This document shows, piece after piece, positions 1 to 7,336 of a stretch of 24,006 bases of DNA. This DNA is from Proteobacteria bacterium UBA964. Lineage in GTDB: Bacteria; Pseudomonadota; Gammaproteobacteria; Steroidobacterales; Steroidobacteraceae. Each line of letters begins with the position of its first letter. The first letter of the stretch is position 1. Location: assembly GCA_002292945.1 (NCBI GenBank), contig DBCG01000047.1, forward strand, positions 1 to 24,006. The letters are read 5' to 3'. Under the pieces are notes generated by a model. That model searched no databases. It was not told the origin of the DNA and was given only the letters and a program-made list of their open reading frames with translations. Both the position numbers and the translations under genes were made by a program.

Positions 1-22
1 GCTCGAATTTTTCCTTGGACAC
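1..22 (-). CDS. tuf: Elongation factor Tu, N-terminal fragment (gene runs off the left edge)
   Basis: The minus strand reads GTG followed by codons for S-K-E-K-F-E, the typical start of gammaproteobacterial EF-Tu, the GTPase that delivers aminoacyl-tRNA to the ribosome. Only seven codons and one base lie in the window. An AGGAG ribosome binding site sits 8 nt before the GTG, which fixes the start. The gene lies directly downstream of tRNA-Tyr, tRNA-Gly and tRNA-Thr on the same strand, the classic tufB context, so it is probably co-transcribed with them. Confidence 0.88.
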
Positions 23-97
23 GGAATAATCTCCTGGATCTTCTGACGTGACGACTAACGAACCAAAGGACCTGAATGAAGACTCTCGACGATCGAC

Positions 98-173
98 TGG
101 AGCTCACGACCGGAATCGAACCGGTGACCTCGTCCTTACCAAGGACGTGCTCTACCGACTGAGCTACGTGAGC
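98..173 (-). tRNA. thrT: tRNA-Thr (anticodon GGT)
   Basis: A 76-nt cloverleaf with encoded CCA. The acceptor stem pairs GCTCACG with CGTGAGC. The anticodon stem CGTCC/GGACG encloses the loop TTGGTAA with anticodon GGT, which reads ACC/ACU threonine codons. The T-arm contains GGTTCGATTCC. It is the last tRNA before tuf and is separated from tRNA-Gly by only 7 nt, so it must be processed from a shared transcript. Confidence 0.96.
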
Positions 174-180
174 AGAAACC

Positions 181-254
<74 letters not shown>

Positions 255-279
255 CCAACACCAAAGTTAGCAACCTCGT

Positions 280-365
280 TGGTGGAGGGGGTAGGATTCG
301 AACCTACGAAGGCGTAAGCCGGCAGATTTACAGTCTGCTCCCGTTGGCCGCTTGGGTACCCCTCC
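280..365 (-). tRNA. tyrU: tRNA-Tyr (anticodon GTA)
   Basis: An 86-nt class II tRNA with a long variable arm and encoded CCA. The acceptor stem pairs GGAGGGG with CCCCTCC. The anticodon stem GCAGA/TCTGC encloses the loop CTGTAAA with anticodon GTA. It is the first gene of the tRNA-tuf operon and starts about 20 nt downstream of the predicted -10 box. Confidence 0.95.
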
Positions 366-384
366 GCCGTAAAACGAGCCGCCT

Positions 385-413
385 ATTCTGGGTGGACGAG
401 GCAGGGGTGTCAA
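385..413 (-). promoter_or_regulatory. Sigma-70 promoter of the tRNA-tuf operon
   Basis: On the minus strand there is a perfect -35 box TTGACA (408-413), a 17-nt spacer, and a -10 box CAGAAT (385-390, four of six consensus bases). A GC-rich discriminator AGGCGGC follows. A start about 7 nt downstream falls just before the tRNA-Tyr 5' end at 365. Consensus -35 boxes and GC-rich discriminators are typical of stable-RNA promoters under growth-rate or stringent control; that control is inferred. Confidence 0.75.
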
Positions 414-443
414 TGGCCGCGCGGGGGCTGGAGGGAGGGCAGG

Positions 444-1388
444 ATGCTCGCGGGTCTCGATCCCATCGTGATGTTCTTCGGTCTCGGACTGCTGGCCGGG
501 GCCCTGAAGGCCGATCTGCGGCTACCGCCCGCCATTTACGAGTTCGTCAGTACTTTGTTGCTGCTTGCCATCGGCATGAAGGGCGGCATCGAGCTCGCGA
601 ACGGCTCGACAGCGGGCCTATTGCTGCAGATCCCGCTTACCCTTCTGCTTGGCATCTTACTGACTTTCCTAGCGTTTTTCATCCTGCGAGGCGTCGGCAG
701 ACTGGATCGGACGAACGCGGCTGCGGTCGCCGCGCACTACGGTTCGGTCAGTGTCGCCACCTTCGCGGTCGGCGTCGCGTTCCTCGGCCGAGCCCAGATC
801 CCATTTGAGCCCACCTTGCCTCTGCTGCTCGTATTGCTCGAGGTGCCGGCGATCGTCATCGGCATCCTGTTGGCGCGGGGTCTGCATCCCGGCACCCCTT
901 GGGGCGAGGTCGGGCGCGAGGTGCTGCTCGGCCGTAGCGTGCTGCTGCTGCTTGGCGGTCTGCTGATCGGCGCCGTGGCGGGCAGCGAGGGGCTGGAGCC
1001 GGTCAAACCGCTGTTCTTCGACCTGTTCAAGGGAATTCTCGCCATTTTCCTGCTTGAAATGGGCCTGATCGCTGCAGATCACTTCGGTGGATTCCGCCGC
1101 CACGGGCTGTTCATGGTCGGATTCGCATTGCTCATCCCGCCGCTCTTCGCCCTGATCGGCATCGGGTTCGCGGGGCTGATGGGTCTCGGGACCGGTGGCG
1201 CGGTGCTGCTGGCGACCTTGGCGGCCAGCGCCTCCTACATCGCCGCACCGGCCGCGATGCGCCAGGCCGTCCCCGAGGCCAACCCCGCGCTCTCGCTCAC
1301 CGCAGCGCTCGCGATCACTTTCCCCTTCAATATCCTCGTCGGCCTGCCGCTGTATCTGCGGCTGGTCGAACATCTGTTGCCCACCTGA
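444..1388 (+). CDS. sbtA: SbtA-family sodium-dependent bicarbonate transporter
   Basis: A 314-residue, very hydrophobic protein with about ten membrane segments. It shows the two hallmark stretches of the SbtA (DUF897) family: AAHYGSVSVATF near residue 100 and ASASYIAAPAAMR followed by PEANPALSLTAALAITFPFN near the C-terminus. Cyanobacterial SbtA is a Na+/HCO3- symporter of about 370 residues, so this copy is compact, as expected for proteobacterial homologues. A purine-rich GGAGG-type site just upstream supports the ATG at 444. It is followed after 7 nt by an SbtB/PII-like gene, which matches the known transporter-regulator pairing. That it carries bicarbonate here is inferred by homology; another anion is possible. 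Confidence 0.87.
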   Translation: MLAGLDPIVMFFGLGLLAGALKADLRLPPAIYEFVSTLLLLAIGMKGGIELANGSTAGLLLQIPLTLLLGILLTFLAFFILRGVGRLDRTNAAAVAAHYGSVSVATFAVGVAFLGRAQIPFEPTLPLLLVLLEVPAIVIGILLARGLHPGTPWGEVGREVLLGRSVLLLLGGLLIGAVAGSEGLEPVKPLFFDLFKGILAIFLLEMGLIAADHFGGFRRHGLFMVGFALLIPPLFALIGIGFAGLMGLGTGGAVLLATLAASASYIAAPAAMRQAVPEANPALSLTAALAITFPFNILVGLPLYLRLVEHLLPT

Positions 1389-1395
1389 GGCGCCC

Positions 1396-1710
1396 ATGAC
1401 CGGACTCGCCGATTCCCACCGCAAGCTCGTCACGGTGATCACCGAAGCCAACCTCGAGCGCGACCTCATCCGCGAACTCGATGCGCTCGGGGTCGCCGGT
1501 TACACCGTCACCGACGCCCGCGGCCGCGGCGACAAGGGGCTGCGCGCTTCGCACTGGGGCCACAGCAGCAACATCCGCGTCGAGATCGTCTGCGACACAC
1601 CGCTCGCCGAGCGGGTGCTCGCGCGGCTTCGCGAGAAGTACTACGCGCATTACGCGATCGTGATGTGGGTGGTCGACGTCGAGGTGTTGCGCCCGGACAA
1701 GTTCCGCTGA
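1396..1710 (+). CDS. sbtB: SbtB/PII-like signalling protein
   Basis: A 104-residue PII-superfamily protein with a ferredoxin-like fold pattern: strand KLVTVITEA (10-18), helix ERDLIRELDALG, strand GYTVTDARG, an exposed T-loop (about 40-58), strand NIRVEIVC (59-66), helix PLAERVLARLREKYY and strand AIVMWVVDVEVLRP. Cyanobacterial SbtB binds adenine nucleotides including cAMP and regulates SbtA through the T-loop. G43-R-G-D-K-G48 fits the nucleotide-binding and T-loop base of SbtB. The C-terminal CGPxGC redox loop of some SbtB proteins is absent: the protein ends at DKFR. It starts 7 nt after sbtA, and its TGA overlaps the ATG of the next gene by one base. The frame is open upstream to 1195, but that extension overlaps sbtA and gives no PII sequence. 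Confidence 0.82.
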   Translation: MTGLADSHRKLVTVITEANLERDLIRELDALGVAGYTVTDARGRGDKGLRASHWGHSSNIRVEIVCDTPLAERVLARLREKYYAHYAIVMWVVDVEVLRPDKFR

Positions 1711-2648
1711 TGGCCGGCGCAAGTTTCCTCGCCCTGCTCGATGACATCGCGACGGTGCTCGATGACGTCGCCGTGCTCTCCAAGGTGGCGGCAAAGAAAA
1801 GCGCCGGTGTGCTGGGCGATGACCTCGCGGTCAACGCCGAGCAGGTCTCGGGCGTGCAGGCCGCGCGCGAACTGCCCGTGGTGTGGGCTGTCGCCAAAGG
1901 CTCGCTCGTCAACAAGGCGATCCTGGTCCCGGCGGCGCTGCTCATCAGTCTGTTCCTGCCGTGGCTGATCACGCCGCTGATGGTGCTCGGCGGCCTGTTC
2001 CTCTGCTACGAAGGCTTCGAGAAACTCGCGCACCGCTGGTTGCACCCCGCGGAAGAGACGGCCGCCGCGCGCGCGGCCGTCAGCGCAGCGGCCGCGGACC
2101 CCGAGGTCGACCTGATCGCTTTCGAACGCGACAAGATCAAAGGTGCGATCCGCACGGATTTCATCCTCTCGGCGGAGATCATCGTGATCACGCTCGGCAT
2201 CGTCGGCACCGCACCGCTCGGCACCCGCATCGGGGTGCTGGTGGCGATCGCGCTGCTGATGACGGTCGGCGTTTACGGCCTCGTCGCCGGCATCGTCAAA
2301 CTCGACGATGCGGGGCTGCACCTGACGCGCCGCGCCGGCACCAGTGCCGGCGCCCGCCTCTCGCGAGGGATCGGGCGTGGTCTGCTTGCCACGGCACCGC
2401 GCCTGATGCGCGTGCTCGGAGTGGTCGGTACCGCAGCGATGTTCCTGGTCGGCGGCGGGATCCTCACACACGCGCTGCCCGCCCTGCACCATCTCGGCGG
2501 CGACGGGGTCCTCGGCGGACTGATCAAACTCTTGGTCGACGGCGGCACCGGTGTCGTGGCGGGCGCACTGGTACTGGCGGGTGTGCGCCTCGTCCACCCG
2601 TTCGTGAGCCGCAGCCTGCAACGGCTGAAGGGCTCGCCGGCGGACTGA
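1710..2648 (+). CDS. DUF808 (YedI-family) inner-membrane protein
   Basis: A 312-residue membrane protein. The N-terminus MAGASFLALLDDIATVLDDV and the following VAAKKSAGVLGDDLAVNA, ARELPVVWAVAKGSLVNKA and FLCYEGFEKLAHRWLHP are diagnostic of the DUF808/YedI family. The remainder has about six further hydrophobic helices. The family has no firmly established biochemical role. The start is fixed by the one-base TGATG junction with sbtB, so translation is probably coupled. Being the third gene behind a bicarbonate-transporter-like pair suggests a link to that transport system, but that rests on position only. It ends 6 nt from the convergent rluB-like gene. Confidence 0.85.
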   Translation: MAGASFLALLDDIATVLDDVAVLSKVAAKKSAGVLGDDLAVNAEQVSGVQAARELPVVWAVAKGSLVNKAILVPAALLISLFLPWLITPLMVLGGLFLCYEGFEKLAHRWLHPAEETAAARAAVSAAAADPEVDLIAFERDKIKGAIRTDFILSAEIIVITLGIVGTAPLGTRIGVLVAIALLMTVGVYGLVAGIVKLDDAGLHLTRRAGTSAGARLSRGIGRGLLATAPRLMRVLGVVGTAAMFLVGGGILTHALPALHHLGGDGVLGGLIKLLVDGGTGVVAGALVLAGVRLVHPFVSRSLQRLKGSPAD

Positions 2649-2654
2649 ACAGGC

Positions 2655-3434
2655 TCACCCCGGAGGCGCAACGGCGATACGCGCAGCGCGCGCGAGTTCG
2701 GCGACCAACTCAGGCGGCAAAAGACGCGCCTCGCCCGGCCGCAGGTCTTCCGGCAATCCGACCGGTCCGTAGCGCAGCCGCGTGAGACGGCTGACCTCAT
2801 GTCCCACGGCGCTCCACAGGCGTCGCACCTCGCGGTTGCGGCCTTCATGCAAGATGACGCGGAACCAGGCATGACCCTCGCTACTGCCCTGCGCTTCGAT
2901 GCGGTCGAACCGCGCCGGTCCATCCTCGAGCGTGACGCCACGGCGCAAGCGCTCGAGCGTCGCGGCATCAGGCTGGTCGCGCACGCGCACGAGATACTCT
3001 CGCTCCACCTCTGAGGACGGATGCATCAAGCGATGCGCGAGTTCACCATCATTGGTGAAAAGCAGCAGGCCTGCCGTGTTCACATCAAGTCGCCCGACCA
3101 CGATCCATCGGCCGGCAGGGGGCGCAGGCAAACGATCGAACACGGTCGGTCGACCTTGCGGATCGCTGCGGGTCGTCACTTCGCCGAGCGGCTTGTGGTA
3201 ACCGAGCACCGCGCCCTGCGACGACGAGGCCGTCCCCATCGCGTGCTGCGACACCGCTCGCCCATCGACGGTGATCCGGTCTGCAGGGCCGACGCGCAGA
3301 CCGAGATCGGCCGGCTCACCGTTGACCTGCACGCGCCCGGCACGGATCCATTCTTCGATGGCGCGGCGTGAGCCGAGCCCGAGGCCGGCGAGGACTTTCT
3401 GCAGCCGCTGCGGCGGCAGGGGGACATTGGTCAT
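2655..3434 (-). CDS. rluB: RluB-type 23S rRNA pseudouridine synthase
   Basis: A 259-residue RsuA/RluB/RluE-family enzyme, which isomerises uridine to pseudouridine in rRNA. The N-terminal S4 RNA-binding domain (about 9-60: RLQKVLAGLGLGSRRAIEEW, then GRVQVNGEPADLG) is followed by the catalytic domain with signature GRLDVNTAGLLLFTNDGELA, in which Asp117 is the catalytic aspartate. EGRNREVRRLWSAVGHEV and LTRLRYGPVGL are further family motifs. RluB modifies U2605 of 23S rRNA in E. coli. Assignment to RluB rather than RluE or RsuA rests on the S4 domain and general similarity, so subfamily certainty is moderate. The protein lacks the long basic C-terminal tail of E. coli RluB. Confidence 0.85.
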   Translation of the reverse strand: MTNVPLPPQRLQKVLAGLGLGSRRAIEEWIRAGRVQVNGEPADLGLRVGPADRITVDGRAVSQHAMGTASSSQGAVLGYHKPLGEVTTRSDPQGRPTVFDRLPAPPAGRWIVVGRLDVNTAGLLLFTNDGELAHRLMHPSSEVEREYLVRVRDQPDAATLERLRRGVTLEDGPARFDRIEAQGSSEGHAWFRVILHEGRNREVRRLWSAVGHEVSRLTRLRYGPVGLPEDLRPGEARLLPPELVAELARAARIAVAPPG

Positions 3435-3474
3435 GCGTCACCATGATACAAGCGGCACATGCCCGTCACCGCAC

Positions 3475-3491
3475 CATAACCTGGGGTTATG
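3475..3491. promoter_or_regulatory. Perfect inverted repeat, candidate LysR-type operator upstream of cysK
   Basis: CATAACC-TGG-GGTTATG is a perfect 7-bp inverted repeat with a 3-nt centre in the 112-bp divergent gap between the rluB-like gene and cysK. It contains TAACCTGGGGTTA, which fits the T-N11-A box with dyad symmetry preferred by LysR-type regulators such as CysB and MetR. Its centre lies about 63 bp before the cysK ATG, a usual position for a LysR activator site if transcription starts close to the ATG. The cognate regulator is not in the window, so its identity is unknown. Confidence 0.5.
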
Positions 3492-3546
3492 ACGGCATCG
3501 CCTTCTGGACCCACGACCGTCATCGTTGCGGCCTATGCTGCATCCC

Positions 3547-4488
3547 ATGATCCACGACAGCATCCTCTCAACGATCGGCAACACGCCCATCGTTCGCATC
3601 AACCGGCTCGCCCCCGCGCACACCACGATGTTCGTGAAGTGCGAGGCGTTCAACCCGCTTCACTCGGTGAAGGACCGGCTGGCGATCGCGATCATCGAGG
3701 ATGCCGAGCGCCGCGGCACGCTGCGACCCGGCCAGACGGTCGTCGAGGCCACTTCGGGCAACACCGGCATCGCGCTCGCGATGGTCTGCGCCGCCAAGGG
3801 CTACCCGTTCGTCGCCGTCATGGTCGAGACCTTCTCGGTGGAGCGCCGCAAGATCATGCGCGCGCTCGGCGCCAAGGTGATCCTCACGCCCGCTGCCGAG
3901 CGCGGCTCGGGCATGGTGCGCAAGGCCGAAGAGCTCGCCGCCCGACACGGCTGGTTCCTATCGCGGCAGTTCGAGAACGAGGCGAACCCGGCCTATCACC
4001 GCAACACCACCGGACCGGAGATCCTGCGGGATTTCGCCGGTCGACGGCTCGATTTCTTCGTCTCCGGTTGGGGCACGGGCGGCACGCTGACCGGCGTCGG
4101 TCAGATGCTCAAGCTGGCGCGGCCCGAGGTGCAGGTGGTCGCCACCGAGCCTGCGACCGCAGCGCTGCTGTCGGGTCAGGCGTTCACACCGCACAAGATC
4201 CAGGGCTGGACACCGGACTTCGTCCCGAAGGTGCTCGACCGCAGTGTCGTCGACCGCATCGTGCTGGTCAGCGACACCGAATCGCTCGACACCGCGCGCG
4301 CACTCGCCCGCGAGGAAGGCATCTTCTGCGGCATCTCCTGCGGCGGCACCTTCGCCGCCGCGCTCAAGGTCGCGCACGAGGCGCCAGCCGGCTCGGTGCT
4401 GCTCGCCATCCTCCCGGACACCGGCGAGCGCTACCTGTCGACGGCGTTGTTCGCGGACCTGCCCGAGGGCAGCGATCCGGAACCGTGA
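3547..4488 (+). CDS. cysK: Cysteine synthase (O-acetylserine sulfhydrylase family)
   Basis: A 313-residue fold-type II PLP enzyme that makes cysteine from an O-acylserine and sulfide. It starts MIHDSILSTIGNTPIVRI, the normal N-terminus of CysK. The PLP lysine is Lys42 in SVKDR. The phosphate and substrate loop EATSGNTG, the glycine-rich GWGTGGTLTGVG and the C-terminal PDTGERYLST are all present. The residues before the lysine read NPLHSVKD, where many relatives have small residues (for example NPGGSVKD). The frame is open to a TTG at 3526, but 3547 matches the family; no convincing ribosome binding site precedes it, so a leaderless transcript is possible. The stop overlaps the next gene's GTG by 4 nt, so it is co-expressed with the acyltransferase. 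Confidence 0.9.
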   Translation: MIHDSILSTIGNTPIVRINRLAPAHTTMFVKCEAFNPLHSVKDRLAIAIIEDAERRGTLRPGQTVVEATSGNTGIALAMVCAAKGYPFVAVMVETFSVERRKIMRALGAKVILTPAAERGSGMVRKAEELAARHGWFLSRQFENEANPAYHRNTTGPEILRDFAGRRLDFFVSGWGTGGTLTGVGQMLKLARPEVQVVATEPATAALLSGQAFTPHKIQGWTPDFVPKVLDRSVVDRIVLVSDTESLDTARALAREEGIFCGISCGGTFAAALKVAHEAPAGSVLLAILPDTGERYLSTALFADLPEGSDPEP

Positions 4489-5576
4489 GCGGCATCGCAC
4501 CGCTGCCCACGCCGCTGCGGCTGCAGCGCGGCGGCGAACTCTTCGAGGGATCGATCGCTTTCGAAAGTTGGGGCAGCCCCACGACGACGCGGGACAACAC
4601 CATCCTCCTCTATACCGGCCTGTCGCCGTCGGCGCACGCCGCCGCGACGCCCGACGATCCGCGACCTGGCTGGTGGGAGCCGCTGATCGGACCCGGGCGC
4701 GCGCTCGACACCGACCGCTATCATGTGGTCTGCGTCAATTCTTTGGGGAGCTGCTTCGGCTCTACCGGACCGGCCTCCGTCGACCCACGCACAGGTCGGC
4801 GTTACGGCAAGGATTTCCCGGAGCTGTCGCTCGAGGACATCGCTCGCGGCGGTCGCGCGGTGCTCGACCACCTCGGCATCGAGCATGTCCACACCCTCGT
4901 CGGCGCCTCGCAAGGCGGCATGGTGGTGCTCGCGCACGCCGCGCTGTTCCCGGGCGACGCGCAGCATCTGCTGTCGATCAGCGGCACCGCGGCGGCGACA
5001 CCTTACGCGATCGCGCTGCGCAGCATCCAGCGCGACGCCGTCGCGGCCGATCCCGCCTTCAGGCAGGGCGACTACCCGGCCGACGCACCACCGCGCAACG
5101 GCCTCGCGCTCGCCCGAAAGATCGGCACCGTCACCTATCGATCGGCTGACGAACTGCTGCAGCGCTTCGGTCGAGCGCCCTCACGCGAGGGACGCGACTT
5201 CGCGGTGCAGGACCATCTTGCGCAGCAGGGCGCACGCTTCGCCGAAAGCTTCGATGCGCACTGCTACCTGCAGTTGTCGCGCGCGATGGACCGGTTCGAC
5301 CTCGCTGCGCATGGCGATCCGGTGCAGGTGCTGCGCCGTGCCGCGCTGCGCTCGGCGCTTGTCGTCGGAGTGCGGCGCGATGCGCTCTTCACCCTCGCCG
5401 AACAGGCAGCGCTCGCCGCCCTGCTGCGCGCGGCGGGCGTCGACACCGAGTTCGCAGAGCTCGACAGCTTGACCGGGCACGATGCGTTCCTCGTCGACTT
5501 CACGAGCTTCGATGCGCTGCTGCGCCCCTGGTTCGCTGCGCGCGTCCCCGCCGACCTGATGCCGGACATCACCTAA
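4485..5576 (+). CDS. metX: MetX-family O-acyltransferase (candidate serine O-succinyltransferase; alternative homoserine acyltransferase)
   Basis: A 363-residue alpha/beta-hydrolase-fold acyltransferase starting at a GTG that overlaps the cysK stop (GTGA). The nucleophile elbow GASQGG carries Ser142; Asp299 in VRRDALFTLAEQ and His332 in LTGHDAF complete the triad. CVNSLGSCFGSTGPAS is the conserved MetX block. The acyl-acceptor region reads YTGLSPSAHA rather than the HALTG-S-AHA seen in homoserine acetyltransferases. GLSP-AHA together with the GWWEPLIGPG block resembles Xanthomonas-type MetX proteins, a group in which serine O-succinyltransferase activity has been reported. Being coupled to cysK fits an O-acylserine producer for cysteine synthesis, while the metY downstream fits homoserine activation. 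The substrate cannot be settled by reading alone. The frame is open upstream to 3489, but that part overlaps cysK. Confidence 0.85.
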   Translation: MSGIAPLPTPLRLQRGGELFEGSIAFESWGSPTTTRDNTILLYTGLSPSAHAAATPDDPRPGWWEPLIGPGRALDTDRYHVVCVNSLGSCFGSTGPASVDPRTGRRYGKDFPELSLEDIARGGRAVLDHLGIEHVHTLVGASQGGMVVLAHAALFPGDAQHLLSISGTAAATPYAIALRSIQRDAVAADPAFRQGDYPADAPPRNGLALARKIGTVTYRSADELLQRFGRAPSREGRDFAVQDHLAQQGARFAESFDAHCYLQLSRAMDRFDLAAHGDPVQVLRRAALRSALVVGVRRDALFTLAEQAALAALLRAAGVDTEFAELDSLTGHDAFLVDFTSFDALLRPWFAARVPADLMPDIT

Positions 5577-5589
5577 GGAGATCATGACC

Positions 5590-6864
5590 ATGCGCCCGGA
5601 GACCATCGCCGTACACGGCGGCTATACCCCCGACCCGACCACCAAGGCGGTCGCCGTCCCGATCTACCAGACGACCTCCTATGCGTTCGACAGCGCACAG
5701 CACGGGGCGGACCTCTTCGACCTGAAGGTTCAGGGCAACATCTACACCCGGATCATGAATCCGACCAGCGATGTGCTCGAAAAGCGCGTCGCCGAACTCG
5801 AGGGCGGCATCGGCGCACTCGCGCTCGCCTCAGGCAGCGCCGCCGTGACCTACGCGCTCATGACCATCGCCGGCCAAGGCGACAACGTCGTGAGCTCCGG
5901 GGCGCTCTACGGCGGCACCTACAACCTCTTCGCCCACACGCTGCCGCAGTTCGGCATCGAGGTGCGATTCGCCGACTACTCGGACCCCGCGCAGTTCGAG
6001 CGCCTGATCGACTCGCGCACCAAGGCGGTGTTCTGCGAGAGCATCGGCAACCCGCTCGGCAACGTCACGGATCTCGCGGCGCTCGCGCAGATCGCGCATC
6101 GCCATGGCGTGCCTTTGATCGTCGACAACACCGTGCCCTCGCCCTATCTCTGCCAGCCCTTCGACCACGGCGCCGATATCGTGGTCCACTCGCTCACCAA
6201 ATACCTCGGCGGCCACGGCAACAGCATCGGCGGTGTGCTCGTCGACTCCGGCAAGTTCCCCTGGGCGGAACACAAAGCGCGCTTCCCGCAGCTCAACGAG
6301 CCGGATGCGTCGTATCACGGCGTGGTGTACACCGAAGCGCTCGGGCCCGCGGCCTTCATCGGCCGTGCGCGGGTCGTACCGCTGCGCAACATGGGCGCGG
6401 CGATCTCACCGTTCAACTCGTTCCTCATCCTGCAGGGCATCGAGACCTTGGCGGTGCGCATGGACCGGATCTGCGACAACACGCTCGCGATCGCTAAGTT
6501 CCTGCAGTCGCACCCGGCCGTCGGCTGGGTGAAGTACGCCGGGCTCCCGGACCACCCGCAGCATGCGCTCGCGCAACGCTACATGGGCGGACGCGCGTCG
6601 GGCATCCTGACCTTCGGCGTGAAGGGCGGGCGCGCCGCGGGCGAGAAGTTCCTCGATGCGCTCAAGCTCGTGATCCGGCTCGTCAACATCGGCGACGCGC
6701 GTTCGCTCGCGACACATCCGGCATCGACCACGCACCGACAGCTGTCACCGGCAGAGCTCGCCAAGGCGGGTGTCTCCGAGGACATGGTGCGTCTGTCGAT
6801 CGGCATCGAGCACATCGAAGACCTGAAGGAAGATCTCGACCAGGCGCTGCGAGCAGCGGGCTGA
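5590..6864 (+). CDS. metY: O-acylhomoserine sulfhydrylase (MetY / Cys-Met metabolism PLP enzyme)
   Basis: A fold-type I PLP enzyme of about 424 residues that replaces the acyl group of O-acyl-homoserine with sulfide to give homocysteine. Diagnostic blocks are ETIAVHGGYTPDPTTKAVAVPIYQTTSY, YTRIMNPT, SGSAAVTYALM and the lysine site HSLTKYLGGHG (Lys206 if counted from the upstream ATG). The length and the insertion GKFPWAEHKARFPQLNEPD fit MetY rather than the shorter MetB/MetC. Two ATGs are possible, 5584 and 5590: AAGGAG lies only 3 nt before the first but 9 nt before the second, so 5590 is preferred. It follows metX by a few bases and closes the cysK-metX-metY operon. Action on O-acylserine instead is possible. 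Confidence 0.9.
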   Translation: MRPETIAVHGGYTPDPTTKAVAVPIYQTTSYAFDSAQHGADLFDLKVQGNIYTRIMNPTSDVLEKRVAELEGGIGALALASGSAAVTYALMTIAGQGDNVVSSGALYGGTYNLFAHTLPQFGIEVRFADYSDPAQFERLIDSRTKAVFCESIGNPLGNVTDLAALAQIAHRHGVPLIVDNTVPSPYLCQPFDHGADIVVHSLTKYLGGHGNSIGGVLVDSGKFPWAEHKARFPQLNEPDASYHGVVYTEALGPAAFIGRARVVPLRNMGAAISPFNSFLILQGIETLAVRMDRICDNTLAIAKFLQSHPAVGWVKYAGLPDHPQHALAQRYMGGRASGILTFGVKGGRAAGEKFLDALKLVIRLVNIGDARSLATHPASTTHRQLSPAELAKAGVSEDMVRLSIGIEHIEDLKEDLDQALRAAG

Positions 6865-6866
6865 CG

Positions 6867-6888
6867 CGAGACCCCGGCCGCAGTCTCG
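6867..6888. terminator. Hairpin in the convergent gap after metY
   Basis: CGAGAC (6867-6872) and GTCTCG (6883-6888) form a 6-bp stem with a 10-nt GC-rich loop, in the 61-bp gap between the ends of metY and the Lys-rich-tail gene. There is no following T-run on either strand, so efficient intrinsic termination is doubtful. It may mark a Rho-dependent end or RNA 3'-end protection. Confidence 0.25.
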
Positions 6889-6925
6889 GAGGATCAGTCG
6901 CTCATCCGCAGGCGCTCTTCGCGCA

Positions 6926-7336
6926 TCACCGTCGGGTCTTGCGCCCTTTCGCTGCGGAGGTCGGGCGGCGTGCCGTCTTGCCCTTGGGCTTGGCCTTTGG
7001 CTTGGCCTTGGCTTTCACCGGCTGCGTTCGGGGCTCCTCGACCTGCACCTGCAGCACGCGGAACAGGCTGTCGATGAACTCCTTGCGCTCACCGGCAAGG
7101 CGGGCCTCGTCTTCAGTGCTGAAGTCGTGGGCGTCCAGTTCGCCGCTCGCCAAGCTGCCTTGGCGGACTTGGATGGCCTCGAGCGCGGCGAGCCGTTCGC
7201 GCAGCGTCCACACTTCGCTGCCGAGCACCACGACCATGTTCAGGATCTTGTCGATCGCGGGGTCATCAAAGAAATAGGGGCGGCCGCCACGGATGGTGCG
7301 TCGCATCGGGCGGCGCGCGGGATCGGACGCGCTCAT
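6926..7336 (-). CDS. Uncharacterised protein with a coiled-coil-like core and Lys/Ala/Pro-rich basic tail
   Basis: A 136-residue protein of no family I recognise. An Arg-rich N-terminus (PARRPMRRTIRGGRPYFFDD) leads into a helical stretch, ILNMVVVLGSEVWTLRERLAALEAI, then an acidic segment (FSTEDEARLAGERKEFIDSLFRVLQ) able to form amphipathic helices. The last 35 or so residues are a histone-H1-like tail, VKAKAKPKAKPKGKTARRP, ending KGRKTRR. Such tails commonly bind nucleic acid or other polyanions. The ATG overlaps the stop of the upstream methyltransferase (ATGA), so the two are translationally coupled and probably act together. A longer reading to 7432 would lie inside the methyltransferase gene and is unlikely. 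Confidence 0.7.
   Translation of the reverse strand: MSASDPARRPMRRTIRGGRPYFFDDPAIDKILNMVVVLGSEVWTLRERLAALEAIQVRQGSLASGELDAHDFSTEDEARLAGERKEFIDSLFRVLQVQVEEPRTQPVKAKAKPKAKPKGKTARRPTSAAKGRKTRR

Noticed and set aside
1650..2621. 323-codon open frame antisense to the DUF808 gene
   Set aside because: Composition is low-complexity, rich in Asp/Gln/Arg/His as expected of the reverse frame of a high-GC gene, with no recognisable domain. The sense frame is a clear family member.
3435..3546. SAM or other sulfur-related riboswitch upstream of cysK
   Set aside because: The 112-bp gap shows only the short palindrome and no multi-helix aptamer pattern or terminator before the ATG.
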